From assembly GCA_029946065.1 (NCBI GenBank), contig JAQSDU010000014.1, positions 737,623-801,622 on the forward strand: 64,000 nucleotides of DNA. Direction: 5' to 3'. Shown here one piece after another: positions 23,673-32,257 of this stretch. The notes beneath the pieces are model-generated. The model saw nothing but the letters and a program-made list of their open reading frames with translations, was not told the DNA's origin and did not search any database. How positions within the stretch are numbered: position 1 is the stretch's first letter; each line of letters begins with the position of its first letter. This DNA comes from Flavobacterium sp. (GTDB lineage Bacteria; Bacteroidota; Bacteroidia; Flavobacteriales; Flavobacteriaceae). The translations under genes were made by a program, and so were the position numbers.

Positions 23673-24416
23673 ATGATCAAAACAATCATTTTCCTGACAA
23701 AAATAGCCGTCGCAACCGCAATTGCCTTGCTATTTACTTCTTGCAACCACTCTATTAATTTCGGCGACGGTGTGCAAGGCAACGGAAACGTTACTACGCA
23801 AGCCAGAACCATAACAGAAAGCTTCAAAAGTATTGAGGCAAGCCACGGCATCAATGTTATCGTAGAACAATCTGATGACAAATCGGTTACCGTTGAAACG
23901 GATGACAATTTGCAGTCAATCATCGTTACCAGAGTTGAAAACGGCGTACTGATCGTTGAAGCTAAAAAAGGTTATAATGCCGATTTTACGCCGAAAGTAA
24001 CTGTTAAAATGCCCGAAATCATTGGACTTTCCACATCAAGTGGTGCTAACATCAACAGCAATAATACTTTAATAACCGATAACATTGCCGTTAAATCAAA
24101 CAGCGGAAGTGAAATTAATATCCAGGTAGAAGCCGATCACATCACAGTAGAAAATTCCAGCGGAAGCGAAACAACCGTCAGCGGAAAGGCACTCAATCTA
24201 GAAACAACAGCGTCATCAGGAAGCAGTATCGACGCCGAAAGACTCGCCGCCAATGTTGTTTCTGCACAAGCCACCAGCGGCAGTAGTACTTCTATTGACG
24301 CAATAGTTTCGCTCAACGGAAAAGCTTCCAGCGGCGCATCGATTACCTACAAAAAAGCACCCAAAACGAATCTCGTCAAGGAAGAAAATTCCGGAGGAAG
24401 CGTTTCGCAAGAATAA
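23673..24416 (+). CDS. GIN-domain (DUF2807) lipoprotein
   Basis: The 247-residue protein has a lipoprotein signal (lipobox LFTSC, lipidated cysteine near residue 25). Its right-handed beta-helix-like region is of the head-GIN/DUF2807 type: RTITESFKSIEASHGINVIVEQ, DNLQSIIVTRVENGVLIVEAK, then Ser/Ala/Gly-rich repeats (SSGANINSNN, NSGSEINIQ, NSSGSETTVSG, ASSGASITY). It should sit on the outer face of a membrane. It closes the padR-pspC unit and is followed directly by a strong terminator. Its paralogue is at 29248-30084. Confidence 0.88.
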   Translation: MIKTIIFLTKIAVATAIALLFTSCNHSINFGDGVQGNGNVTTQARTITESFKSIEASHGINVIVEQSDDKSVTVETDDNLQSIIVTRVENGVLIVEAKKGYNADFTPKVTVKMPEIIGLSTSSGANINSNNTLITDNIAVKSNSGSEINIQVEADHITVENSSGSETTVSGKALNLETTASSGSSIDAERLAANVVSAQATSGSSTSIDAIVSLNGKASSGASITYKKAPKTNLVKEENSGGSVSQE

Positions 24417-24436
24417 CAGATTTTACTTGAAATCTT

Positions 24437-24471
24437 AAAAGCATCCGTTTTTCAGCGGGTGCTTTTTTTTT
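24437..24471 (+). terminator. Terminator of the PadR-PspC-GIN operon
   Basis: AAAAGCA-t-CCG pairs with CGG-g-TGCTTTT, followed by a long T-run. Similar stem sequence (GCATCCG...CGGATGC) is used in the next terminator at 29179-29216. Confidence 0.85.
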
Positions 24472-24474
24472 GAA

Positions 24475-24555
24475 GCCAATTCCGGCTATACGCAGTAGTT
24501 TTCAGGCTGAACCCCAGCCCAAAAAGCTACTTGCTGCTATCCGGGCTAGGGCAAT
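24475..24555. repeat. Palindromic repeat related to those at 14697 and 41464
   Basis: It contains TCCGGCTATACGCAGTAG, GAACCCCAGCCC and CTGCTATCCGGGCTAGGGC. The last part matches CTGCTATCGGGGCTAGG of the 41464 copy. It lacks the long A/T core of the other two copies. Confidence 0.55.
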
Positions 24556-24691
24556 AGTGGTATTATATGTCAAAATAAATCTTTAGCTTTAACCACATTG
24601 TAACAAATTGATATTCTGATAGTCCAACACACAAACCACCCGAAGCAAGCCGAATTGTACGGCGGGCAGCGGAATAAAACCACAAACAACC

Positions 24692-25564
24692 ATGGAATTA
24701 GTCATTAAGAACCTCGACAAACAATACAGCAACGGCGTTCACGCGCTCAATAATGTTTCATTAACCATCCAAAAAGGCATGTTCGGACTTTTGGGTCCGA
24801 ATGGTGCCGGAAAATCTTCGCTCATGCGCACACTCGCCACTTTACAAGATGCCGACAGCGGTTCGGTAACACTCGGCGACATCGATGTGCGCAATGATAA
24901 AGATGCCGTCCGAAAAGTGTTGGGCTATCTGCCACAAGAATTTGGCGTTTATCCCAGAACTTCCGCTGTTGATTTGCTGCACCATCTTGCATTATTAAAA
25001 GGTTTTAATAACAAAGCCGACCGCGAAGAAATTGTGGGACAATTGCTCGTAAAAGTCAATTTGTGGGAACACCGCAAAAAATCGGTAAGCAGTTATAGCG
25101 GCGGAATGCGCCAACGTTTCGGTATCGCGCAATGCCTTATCGGAAGCCCAAAACTCGTCATCGTTGATGAGCCAACGGCGGGTTTGGATCCCGGAGAACG
25201 CAATCGCTTTTATAATATTTTAAGTGAAATTGGTGAAAATGTAATCGTAATCCTCTCGACCCACATTGTTCAGGACGTTCGTGAACTTTGTACGCAAATG
25301 GCCGTGATGAACAATGGTAAAGTATTATTCAGCGGCAACACCGACGATGCTTTACTGGAAATTAAAGGCAAAGTCTTTGAACGAAAAGTCGAAAAAGCAA
25401 AACTATCAGAATTCCAAAAAGACTATAAAATCATTTCCAATAAACTCGTTGGTGGCAATCCGCTAATACACGTTTTTTCGGAAACCGATTTGGGCAACGG
25501 ATTCACCAAAGCAGAAGAAACTTTGGAAGATGTATTTTTCGCAAAACTCAACGAATTAGTCTAA
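24692..25564 (+). CDS. ABC transporter ATP-binding protein
   Basis: The 290-residue ATPase has Walker A GPNGAGKSS, Q-loop GYLPQEFGVYP, signature YSGGMRQR, Walker B KLVIVDEPTAGLDPGE and H-loop ILSTHIVQD. The C-terminal part (about 215-290) is the extension common in ABC-2 systems. It lies 16 bp upstream of the permease-aminopeptidase gene and must form a complex with that protein. The pair resembles Bacteroidota export or membrane-remodelling systems of unknown substrate. Confidence 0.9.
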   Translation: MELVIKNLDKQYSNGVHALNNVSLTIQKGMFGLLGPNGAGKSSLMRTLATLQDADSGSVTLGDIDVRNDKDAVRKVLGYLPQEFGVYPRTSAVDLLHHLALLKGFNNKADREEIVGQLLVKVNLWEHRKKSVSSYSGGMRQRFGIAQCLIGSPKLVIVDEPTAGLDPGERNRFYNILSEIGENVIVILSTHIVQDVRELCTQMAVMNNGKVLFSGNTDDALLEIKGKVFERKVEKAKLSEFQKDYKIISNKLVGGNPLIHVFSETDLGNGFTKAEETLEDVFFAKLNELV

Positions 25565-25580
25565 CCTTAATTGAAATCTT

Positions 25581-28500
25581 ATGTGGAAATTTATTCGATT
25601 TGAATTAAAATACTGGCTAAAAACACCAATGGTTTGGATATTTATGTTCATCTGTGCGGCTTTTACTTTTGCAGCAACTTCAACAGATCGCTTTATTATC
25701 GGTGGTGTCGCCTCTAATATATACAAAAATGCACCTTACCAAACAGAGACCTTTTATGTAATAATGTCGATACTATGTCTGTTGATGACAACTTCTTTTA
25801 TGAATGCGACAGCCAATCGCGATTTTCAATACGGCATGCAGCAGTTCGTATTTTCCTCGCCTGTCAAAAAAAGAGACTACTTTTTCGGCAAATTCATTGG
25901 CGCTACAATTATTTCTGTGATCCCGATGATTGGACTGTCGATAGGAACGCTCATCGCTCCCTTTTTTGCAGTCCTTTTTAATTGGTCGCCTGCAGAACGT
26001 TATGGCGAAGTATATTGGTCGGCACATCTACATGGCCTTTTATCATTTGGAATTCCTAACGTAATTATTTCGGGCGTCTTGCTTTTTTCACTCGCCATTA
26101 TTTTTAGGAGTACTATTATTTCTTTTGTAGGCTCGATGCTGCTGTTGGTTTTTTACATTGTTTCCAAACAATTTACAGAAGACATTCACAATGAATGGAT
26201 TGCCAATTTGTTAGATCCGTTTGGAGTAAGACCTTTTAACATCATGAGCAAATACATGACGCCCGACGAAAAGAATTTTCATGTAATCACTTTGTCTGGT
26301 GATTTGCTGATTAATCGACTGGTTTGGTTAGGAATTACACTGCTCATTTTGCTACTGGTTTACAGCCGCTTTTCGTTCAATTCCAAAAATGAAAAAGTAG
26401 CGAAATTGAAATTAAAAAAGACCACTCCGCAACCTATTTTGACTTCCAACTTCAACAAACAACCCACTAAAGCAGGTGTTTTTTCATGGAATGGCTTTAT
26501 TCATTTAGTGAAATTTGAAACAAAAACAATTATCAAAAATCCTGTCTTCATTATCATTATGGTGATCGGTTTAATACTTTTGATTGTAAATTTGTGCACA
26601 CTGACAAGCTCTTTCGGAACCACACGCTATCCAGTAACCTATATCGTTGTTGACAACATTGAAGATGCGTATTTTCTGTTTATGATAGGTTTTATCACAT
26701 TTTACACCGGTGTTTTAGTATGGAAAGAACGCGATGCAAAACTCAATGAAATTCAGGATGCAACACCAATAAAAACTGGAATGTTGTTTGCTTCAAAAGT
26801 TATCGCTATTATGATTGCAATTTCAATTGTACTCGTTTGCTCGATTCTTCTCGGAATGTTGGCACAAACAGCTTATGGTTATTCAAGATATGAACTAGTC
26901 GTATATGTTAAGTCGCTGCTTGTCATTCGTCTTGCGGGGTATTTGTTCCTAACCGTACTTTCACTATTATTCCATTATCTCATCAACAACCGTTATATCG
27001 CTTATTTCGCATTCGTTGCGTTCATAATGGTCAATCTCTTTATCTGGAGTTTGATGGAAATTAGCACCAATATGCTTTCGTTTGGGTCCAGACCGAATAT
27101 TACCTATTCTGATATGAATGGTTTTGGTCCTTTTGTTCCGGGAACGGTTTGGTTTACGATTTATTGGTTGTTGTTCAGCCTCATTCTTTGTTATGTAATC
27201 GTATTGTTTTATACCCGCGGAAAAGAAGAGCAATTCCGCTACCGTTGGAACAACGCTAAAGTTCGTTTTGGTGAAAACAAGATTGGAATATTTGTGAGTA
27301 TTTTATTGTTTGTGCTTTGCGGAAGTTTCGTTTTCTACAATACCCAGATTTTGAATACCTATAACGATTCAAAATCGAAAGAAACAGCTGCTGTAGACTA
27401 CGAAAAAGCTTATAAGAAATTCGAAAATCTGGTACAGCCGCGTTTTTACAAAATGAATTACAATATCGATATTATGCCCGAACAGCGCAGCGTTATTATA
27501 AGTGTAGCCGCTTGGGCGCACAATATTTCGGATACGCCAATCAATGAATTGCATTTTACGATGCCGGATCTCGACAGTATAAAACTCAACGTTCCGGGCG
27601 CTAAACTGCAGTCGAATGACAAGCGCCTTCATTATCGTATTTATAAACTCGACAAGCCGTTGGCGAAAAACGATTCCATCAAAATAGGAATCAACGTATG
27701 GCAATTCTCACGCGGATTTGAAAACGAAGTCAGCCTCACAGAACTCACGCAAAACGGAACTTTCTTCAACAACCAATCGTTCTTGCCAAGTTTTGGCTAC
27801 AACAATGGAATGGAAATTTCGGATAAAAACAAACGTGCAGAACTTAAACTACCTAAACGTATCCGGATGCCAAAACTCGACGATAACAATAGAGTCGCAC
27901 GGTCTAATACTTATATAAGCAATGACTCCGATTGGGTGAATGTAACTACTACTATCAGTACTTCATCCGATCAGATCGCAATTGCGCCCGGTTCATTGAT
28001 CAAAAGCTGGAACGCAAACGGAAGGAAATATTTTCAATACCAACTCGACCAAAAAGCGTTGAATTTCTATTCATTCATTTCTGCAAAGTATGAAGTCGCT
28101 CGCAAAAAATGGAATGGCATCGATCTTGAAGTTTACTACGACAAACAACATGCATATAATGTGCCGAACATGCTCAATAGTATGCAAAAATCGTTAGAAT
28201 ACTATACGAAAAATTTCGGTCCCTATTACCAAAAGCAATGCCGCATAATCGAATTTCCAAGGTACCAAAATTTCGCACAAGCATTTCCTGGGACGATGCC
28301 ATACAGCGAAAGCATTGGGTTTATCAACGACCAGCGCGAGGTAACAAAAGACGACATTGACATGGTTTTCTATGTTGTAGCACACGAAATGGGCCACCAA
28401 TATTGGGCACATCAGGTTTGCGGCGCCAATATGCAAGGTAGCGAAATGATGAGCGAAGGTTTTGCACAGTATTCCGCTTTGATGGTCATGGAAAAAGAAT

Positions 28501-29165
28501 ATGGCAAAGACAAAATGAAGAAATTCTTGCAATATGAAATGGACGATTACCTCAACGGCAGAAGCTTAGAGTCGGAAGGCGAAAATCCGCTCATGAAGAC
28601 CGAAAACCAACAATACATACATTATAACAAAGCCAGCGTCGTGATGTATTATTTAAAGGAAATGGTAGGCGAGAAAAATGTCAATAGCGCAATGCAAAAT
28701 TTGATTACCGAATATGCCTATAAAAATCCCCCTTATGCCACTTCCAACGCAGCTATTGCCGAATTTCGGAAAGTAACGCCCGACAGTTTGAAATACTTGA
28801 TTAGCGATATGTTTGAAAACATAACTCTTTTTTCGAACAGAATGCTCGAAACTACCTACAAAAAAACAACCGCAGGTTATGAGGTTACAATGAAGATAAC
28901 TTGCGAGAAATTCCGTTCTGATGCTTTGGGCAAGGAGCAGCAAATCGCTGTCGGGGATTACATCGACATTGGGATTTTTGCAGCGCCGGAAAACGACAAG
29001 AATCTCGGAAAAGTATTGTTTTATAAACGAATGAAAATCACGAAAAAGGATAATACTTTCAAGTTCACTACGAAAGAATTGCCTTATCAGGCGGGAATCG
29101 ACCCTTATAACTATCTAATTGACAGGGTTCCGGATGATAATTTAAAAGTCGTTACCGAACAATAA
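25581..29165 (+). CDS. ABC-2 permease fused to an M1-family aminopeptidase
   Basis: The 1194-residue protein has two membrane blocks (about 1-260 and 310-595, each with five to six helices). A large extracytoplasmic region follows, folding as an M1 metallopeptidase with zinc motif HEMGHQ (H935, E936, H939) and third ligand E959 in SEGFAQYS. The spacing HExxH-x19-E is one residue longer than in classical M1 enzymes, a feature I recall from this fusion family. The N-terminal beta domain of M1 lies at about 620-850. Coupling a transport permease with a peptidase suggests processing of a peptide on export or cell-wall-side turnover. Partner ATPase: 24692-25564. Confidence 0.9.
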   Translation: MWKFIRFELKYWLKTPMVWIFMFICAAFTFAATSTDRFIIGGVASNIYKNAPYQTETFYVIMSILCLLMTTSFMNATANRDFQYGMQQFVFSSPVKKRDYFFGKFIGATIISVIPMIGLSIGTLIAPFFAVLFNWSPAERYGEVYWSAHLHGLLSFGIPNVIISGVLLFSLAIIFRSTIISFVGSMLLLVFYIVSKQFTEDIHNEWIANLLDPFGVRPFNIMSKYMTPDEKNFHVITLSGDLLINRLVWLGITLLILLLVYSRFSFNSKNEKVAKLKLKKTTPQPILTSNFNKQPTKAGVFSWNGFIHLVKFETKTIIKNPVFIIIMVIGLILLIVNLCTLTSSFGTTRYPVTYIVVDNIEDAYFLFMIGFITFYTGVLVWKERDAKLNEIQDATPIKTGMLFASKVIAIMIAISIVLVCSILLGMLAQTAYGYSRYELVVYVKSLLVIRLAGYLFLTVLSLLFHYLINNRYIAYFAFVAFIMVNLFIWSLMEISTNMLSFGSRPNITYSDMNGFGPFVPGTVWFTIYWLLFSLILCYVIVLFYTRGKEEQFRYRWNNAKVRFGENKIGIFVSILLFVLCGSFVFYNTQILNTYNDSKSKETAAVDYEKAYKKFENLVQPRFYKMNYNIDIMPEQRSVIISVAAWAHNISDTPINELHFTMPDLDSIKLNVPGAKLQSNDKRLHYRIYKLDKPLAKNDSIKIGINVWQFSRGFENEVSLTELTQNGTFFNNQSFLPSFGYNNGMEISDKNKRAELKLPKRIRMPKLDDNNRVARSNTYISNDSDWVNVTTTISTSSDQIAIAPGSLIKSWNANGRKYFQYQLDQKALNFYSFISAKYEVARKKWNGIDLEVYYDKQHAYNVPNMLNSMQKSLEYYTKNFGPYYQKQCRIIEFPRYQNFAQAFPGTMPYSESIGFINDQREVTKDDIDMVFYVVAHEMGHQYWAHQVCGANMQGSEMMSEGFAQYSALMVMEKEYGKDKMKKFLQYEMDDYLNGRSLESEGENPLMKTENQQYIHYNKASVVMYYLKEMVGEKNVNSAMQNLITEYAYKNPPYATSNAAIAEFRKVTPDSLKYLISDMFENITLFSNRMLETTYKKTTAGYEVTMKITCEKFRSDALGKEQQIAVGDYIDIGIFAAPENDKNLGKVLFYKRMKITKKDNTFKFTTKELPYQAGIDPYNYLIDRVPDDNLKVVTEQ

Positions 29166-29178
29166 AAATTAAAGTGCT

Positions 29179-29216
29179 GCATCCGTTTTTGAGAAATTGA
29201 AAACGGATGCTTTTTT
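29179..29216 (+). terminator. Strong terminator after the permease-peptidase gene
   Basis: GCATCCGTTTT and AAAACGGATGC form an 11-bp perfect stem with a 10-nt loop, followed by TTTTTT. It isolates the GIN gene downstream. Confidence 0.9.
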
Positions 29217-29227
29217 ATTTATATTTG
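29197..29227 (+). promoter_or_regulatory. Promoter of the second GIN gene, overlapping the terminator
   Basis: TTG (29197-29199) lies in the terminator loop, and TATATTTG (29220-29227) follows 20 bp later, 20 bp before the ATG at 29248. The stem of the upstream terminator therefore occupies the spacer. Confidence 0.6.
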
Positions 29228-29247
29228 TCCAACCAAACCACTAACCA

Positions 29248-30084
29248 ATGCGAAAAATTATCTTTATTGCACTAACATTGTTGTTATCAACAGTAGCTTT
29301 CGGGCAAAAGAAAGAAAAAGTCAAAGGTTCTAAAATCGTTACGATTGAACAAAAACAAGTCGAAAGTTTTGATGCGATTGAAGTCGGCGATGACCTGGAA
29401 ATCTCACTCATCAAAGGCGATAAAAACGGTGTAGAATTGGAAGCCGACGACAATTTGCAAAACACACTTTCCCTCACGATGATGGGCAGCACTTTGGTCA
29501 TTACCGCCGCAAAAGATGCTACCGATTTTAAGAAATTCAACATCCGCGTTACTTATACCGATGCCTTTAAGACCGTTACGGCGAAAGGCAAATCTAAAAT
29601 CAATGCGCTGGAGGAAATTACGCTTGATGACATTACTTTTAAGTCGTTTGACAATTCTAAATTGTTTTTGAATCTCGCCACAAAATCTTTTAGCATCATT
29701 TGCGATGACCGATCGAAAGCCGAACTTAATGCAAAATCCGAAAGCGGTACGATCACTTTAAGCAAAAACGCAGAAATTAAAGCACTGATTGCTTCCACAG
29801 AATTAAAATGCGATTTGTATCAAAAAGCAGTTGCCAATATAGAAGGTGATGTAATTGATATGACTTTGCGTCTCGATAATAATTCCGGATTTACAGGCAA
29901 AAAACTCACAGTCAAAAACATGAAACTCGTGGCTGAAGGTTACAGCAATTGCAATGTTTATGTTGAAACTACAGTCAGTATTGAAGCATCTGGAACCAGT
30001 GAAATACAATTATACGGTGAACCAAAAGTCGATTTGGTGAAATTTGCGGACAGCGCAATTTTGTCGAAAAAACCGAGTAAATAG
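29248..30084 (+). CDS. Secreted GIN-domain (DUF2807) protein
   Basis: The 278-residue protein has a signal peptide (RKIIFIALTLLLSTVAFGQ) without a lipobox, then a DUF2807-type beta-rich domain: KQVESFDAIEVGDDLEISLIKG, DDNLQNTLSLTMMGSTLVITA, and repeats of short strands (AKGKSKINAL, LNAKSESGTITLS, AEGYSNCNVYVE). Compared with the lipoprotein at 23673 it has fewer Ser-Gly repeats and no lipid anchor. It is separated from the ABC system by a terminator and has its own promoter. Function unknown; a role as a secreted or periplasmic scaffold is inference. Confidence 0.85.
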   Translation: MRKIIFIALTLLLSTVAFGQKKEKVKGSKIVTIEQKQVESFDAIEVGDDLEISLIKGDKNGVELEADDNLQNTLSLTMMGSTLVITAAKDATDFKKFNIRVTYTDAFKTVTAKGKSKINALEEITLDDITFKSFDNSKLFLNLATKSFSIICDDRSKAELNAKSESGTITLSKNAEIKALIASTELKCDLYQKAVANIEGDVIDMTLRLDNNSGFTGKKLTVKNMKLVAEGYSNCNVYVETTVSIEASGTSEIQLYGEPKVDLVKFADSAILSKKPSK

Positions 30085-30090
30085 TATTTA

Positions 30091-30138
30091 AAACACGAAT
30101 TTCCACAAATTTTTAATTCGTGTAAATTCGTGTTAGTA
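30091..30138. repeat. Palindromic AACACGAATTT repeat
   Basis: AAACACGAATTTCCACAAAT is followed by two inverted half copies, AATTCGTGT and AAATTCGTGTT. This is the clearest copy of the family also seen at 13382 and 41949. Confidence 0.6.
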
Positions 30139-30160
30139 ATCCTTCCAATTAACATCAAAC

Positions 30161-30190
30161 AAAAATCCCGATTTAAATTCGGGATTTTTT
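30161..30190. terminator. Bidirectional terminator
   Basis: AAAAATCCCGA and TCGGGATTTTT form a perfect stem flanked by A and T runs. It separates the convergent GIN gene and trxB and should act for both. Confidence 0.9.
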
Positions 30191-30227
30191 AATAATTATC
30201 TCATTCTCTAATTAGCTAATTTTCTAA

Positions 30228-31175
30228 TTACTCTAGCGACGCCAAATATCTTTCCGCATCCAAAGCCGCCATACAACCCGTCCCAGCAGCGGTAATGGCT
30301 TGTCTATAAACGTGATCGGCAGCGTCTCCTGCAACGAAAACGCCCGCTTGATTGGTTTTGGAAGTGCCTGGTATATTGACAATATAACCCGTTTCATCCA
30401 TATTGAGGAATGGTCTAAAAACGTCTGTATTGGGTTTGTGACCAATGGCGACGAAGAAACCTGTTGCCGGAATTTCTTTCTCTTCGTTTTTCGTTTTATC
30501 CAGCACTTTTACAGCCGTTACAACTTGCCCGTCACCGATAACTTCAACGGTTTCAGTGTTGAGCAAAATTTCAATATTTTCGGTTTTCATGACGCGATCC
30601 ACCATGATTTTTGAGGCACGAAAATGCTCGCTTCTAACCAACATCGTTACTTTTTTACAAAGTTTAGAAAGGTAATGCGCTTCTTCACAAGCAGAATCTC
30701 CGGCACCAACGATTACAACTTCTTGATTTCTATAGAAAAACCCGTCGCAAACTGCACATGCAGAAACGCCACCACCCGTTTGCAAATAATGCTGCTCTGA
30801 TGGAATGCCTAGGTATTTCGCCGAAGCACCTGTTGAAATAATCACAGTTTCACAATGAATTTCTTTGGTATCGTTTACCCAGACTTTGTGTCCATCGGCA
30901 GAAAAATCAACTTTTGTAATCCAGCCGTCGCGCACATCTGTACCGAAACGCTCGGCTTGCTTTTGCAATTCGACCATCATTTCTGGTCCGGTAACGCCGT
31001 CCGGATAGCCAGGAAAATTTTCGACTTCGTTAGTCGTAGTAAGCTGTCCTCCAGGTTGCGTTCCTTGGTATAAAACCGGAAACATATTGGCGCGTGCGGC
31101 ATAAATTGCAGCAGTATAACCCGCAGGGCCCGAGCCTATGATAAGGCATTTTATTTTTTCAATAGTGTCTGACAT
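30228..31175 (-). CDS. trxB: Thioredoxin-disulfide reductase
   Basis: TrxB (315 residues) uses NADPH and FAD to reduce thioredoxin. The FAD-binding motif GSGPAGYTAA is near residue 12, the redox-active CAVC is at about 140-143 in SACAVCDGFFYRN, the NADPH motif GAGDSACEEA follows, and the C-terminal FAD contact is GVFVAGDAAD. Length and domain order are those of the low-molecular-weight enzyme. It is transcribed alone from a good promoter at 31206-31239. Confidence 0.97.
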   Translation of the reverse strand: MSDTIEKIKCLIIGSGPAGYTAAIYAARANMFPVLYQGTQPGGQLTTTNEVENFPGYPDGVTGPEMMVELQKQAERFGTDVRDGWITKVDFSADGHKVWVNDTKEIHCETVIISTGASAKYLGIPSEQHYLQTGGGVSACAVCDGFFYRNQEVVIVGAGDSACEEAHYLSKLCKKVTMLVRSEHFRASKIMVDRVMKTENIEILLNTETVEVIGDGQVVTAVKVLDKTKNEEKEIPATGFFVAIGHKPNTDVFRPFLNMDETGYIVNIPGTSKTNQAGVFVAGDAADHVYRQAITAAGTGCMAALDAERYLASLE

Positions 31176-31205
31176 GGTATCGTAAAATCGTTATTTTTTA
31201 GATTA

Positions 31206-31239
31206 CAAATGTAACTTTAAATTGAAAATATTGCGTCAA
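31206..31239 (-). promoter_or_regulatory. Promoter of trxB
   Basis: Minus-strand TTG (31239-31237) and TACATTTG (31213-31206) are 23 bp apart, with the -7 box 31 bp from the start codon. Confidence 0.55.
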
Positions 31240-31295
31240 AAAAATATCAGTTTTAGTTATCTGAAAATAATCTTCTCCTATTTATTCAAATCTTT

Positions 31296-31325
31296 TTGCG
31301 GGAATGAAAATTAGTACTATATTTG
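31296..31325 (+). promoter_or_regulatory. Promoter of tRNA-Pro
   Basis: TTG (31296-31298) and TATATTTG (31318-31325) are separated by exactly 19 bp, a full match to the Flavobacterium promoter pattern, ending 11 bp before the tRNA. Confidence 0.75.
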
Positions 31326-31335
31326 CATCCGCTTT

Positions 31336-31410
31336 CGGGGTGTAGCGTAGCCCGGTTATCGCGCCTGCTTTGGGAGCAGGAGGCCGCAGGTTCGAATCCT
31401 GCCACCCCGA
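31336..31410 (+). tRNA. tRNA-Pro (anticodon TGG)
   Basis: Acceptor stem CGGGGTG (31336-31342) pairs with CACCCCG (31403-31409) and is followed by discriminator A. The anticodon arm is CCTGC-TTTGGGA-GCAGG with TGG at 31371-31373. The T arm is GCAGG-TTCGAAT-CCTGC. The CCA end is not encoded. A terminator follows at 31416. Confidence 0.97.
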
Positions 31411-31415
31411 CAAAG

Positions 31416-31449
31416 AATCCTTTTCTGTATAACAGAGAAGGATTTTTTA
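31416..31449 (+). terminator. Terminator after tRNA-Pro
   Basis: AATCCTT-tTCTGT pairs with ACAGAg-AAGGATT, followed by TTTTT. It starts 6 bp past the tRNA 3' end. Confidence 0.85.
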
Positions 31450-31738
31450 TTTTACAAGAATTCAGGCTACCTGAAAATTCCTGCAAAATAAAAAAGCCCG
31501 GTGGTTTGCCAAAACCGCATAAGTTTTTTTTTGTAACGACTCCCCTCTTCGGGATTATGAAATAATTCTGCTATATGAAAACACCCTGAGTTCGTTCTCA
31601 GAAAAGCTGAGTACTTTTGAACTGTAGCTGTTACCGTGTTTCGAATCATAAAAAAACCATCGATTTCTCGATGGTTTTTTACTCTTAAAGCTGAGTTTTG
31701 TTTTATCCACCTTGCCGGAATGGGTTATGTAACAATGC
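31450..31738. other. Non-coding spacer between tRNA-Pro and the AidA-like locus
   Basis: No gene is supported here. The only clear element is the perfect bidirectional hairpin at 31651-31680, ACCATCGA-TTTC-TCGATGGT with an A-run before and a T-run after. It would end leftward transcription from the AidA-like gene. The stretch next to a tRNA carries no recognisable integrase remnant or duplicated tRNA 3' end. Confidence 0.6.
31651..31680. terminator. Bidirectional terminator
   Basis: A perfect stem AAAAAACCATCGA / TCGATGGTTTTTT has a 4-nt loop. On the minus strand it follows the AidA-like gene by about 60 bp. Confidence 0.9.
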
Positions 31739-32257
31739 TTATCCCTGGTTTACAGTGATGAAAGAATCCCATGTAAAATAACCTATAACGGCTCCGTTTG
31801 CATTATTAATCAGCTCGAAAGAGAGCAGGCGCCTACCTCCACAACCCGTACCCTGGGCAATATAAACGTTGTTGTTATATTGCTGAAGCGTGCCGATGTT
31901 GTTAGGAAGATGCTCTGCTACCTGGGTGTTCAGGTAAAGTAATCCCGATGGTACGATCATACCCGCCGGGTTGAATGTTCCGGCATATAAAAATGCTGTG
32001 TAATCGGTGTTGTTACCAAATGGGGTCATTGCCCACTGGATGGTGTCGCCTGAGTTGGCAGAAATGCTGAGTTCAGACTGTGCTCAGTCGTTTACAACAT
32101 TACTATGTTGTGAAATCATTGCGATGTAAACATCTGATTGCGACCATGCCCCCAATGAGGTTGGCGAACCTTGTGATCCTGCGCTTATGCTGCCGTCTGC
32201 TACTTGTTGTGCCAGTTGGCTCCCGTCAACTGCTACTAAAATGTTAATTAGTCCCAT
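31739..32257 (-). pseudogene. AidA/PixA-like inclusion-body protein gene with an in-frame TGA
   Basis: The frame from the ATG at 32257 (MGLINILVAVDGSQLAQQVA) runs 57 codons to NVVND, meets TGA at 32086-32084, then continues in the same frame AQSELSISANSGDTIQWAMT to YFTWDSFITVNQG. Without the TGA it would be 172 residues. The Leu/Ile-rich VAVDG start, the SANSGDTIQW strand and the final YFTWDSFITVN fit the AidA/PixA family of cytoplasmic inclusion or secondary-metabolite-associated proteins. The downstream part looks well conserved and in frame, so the stop is recent, a sequencing error, or is read through. A fragment starting at the ATG giving MTPFGNN is open but lacks the first half of the domain. 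Confidence 0.75.

Noticed and set aside
31286..31565. Short frames overlapping tRNA-Pro on both strands
   Set aside because: The translations (such as FEPAASCSQSRRDNRATL) are the usual product of reading a tRNA gene as protein.
32084..32086. TGA as a selenocysteine codon
   Set aside because: No SECIS-like hairpin is apparent after the codon, AidA/PixA proteins are not selenoproteins, and a point mutation explains it better.
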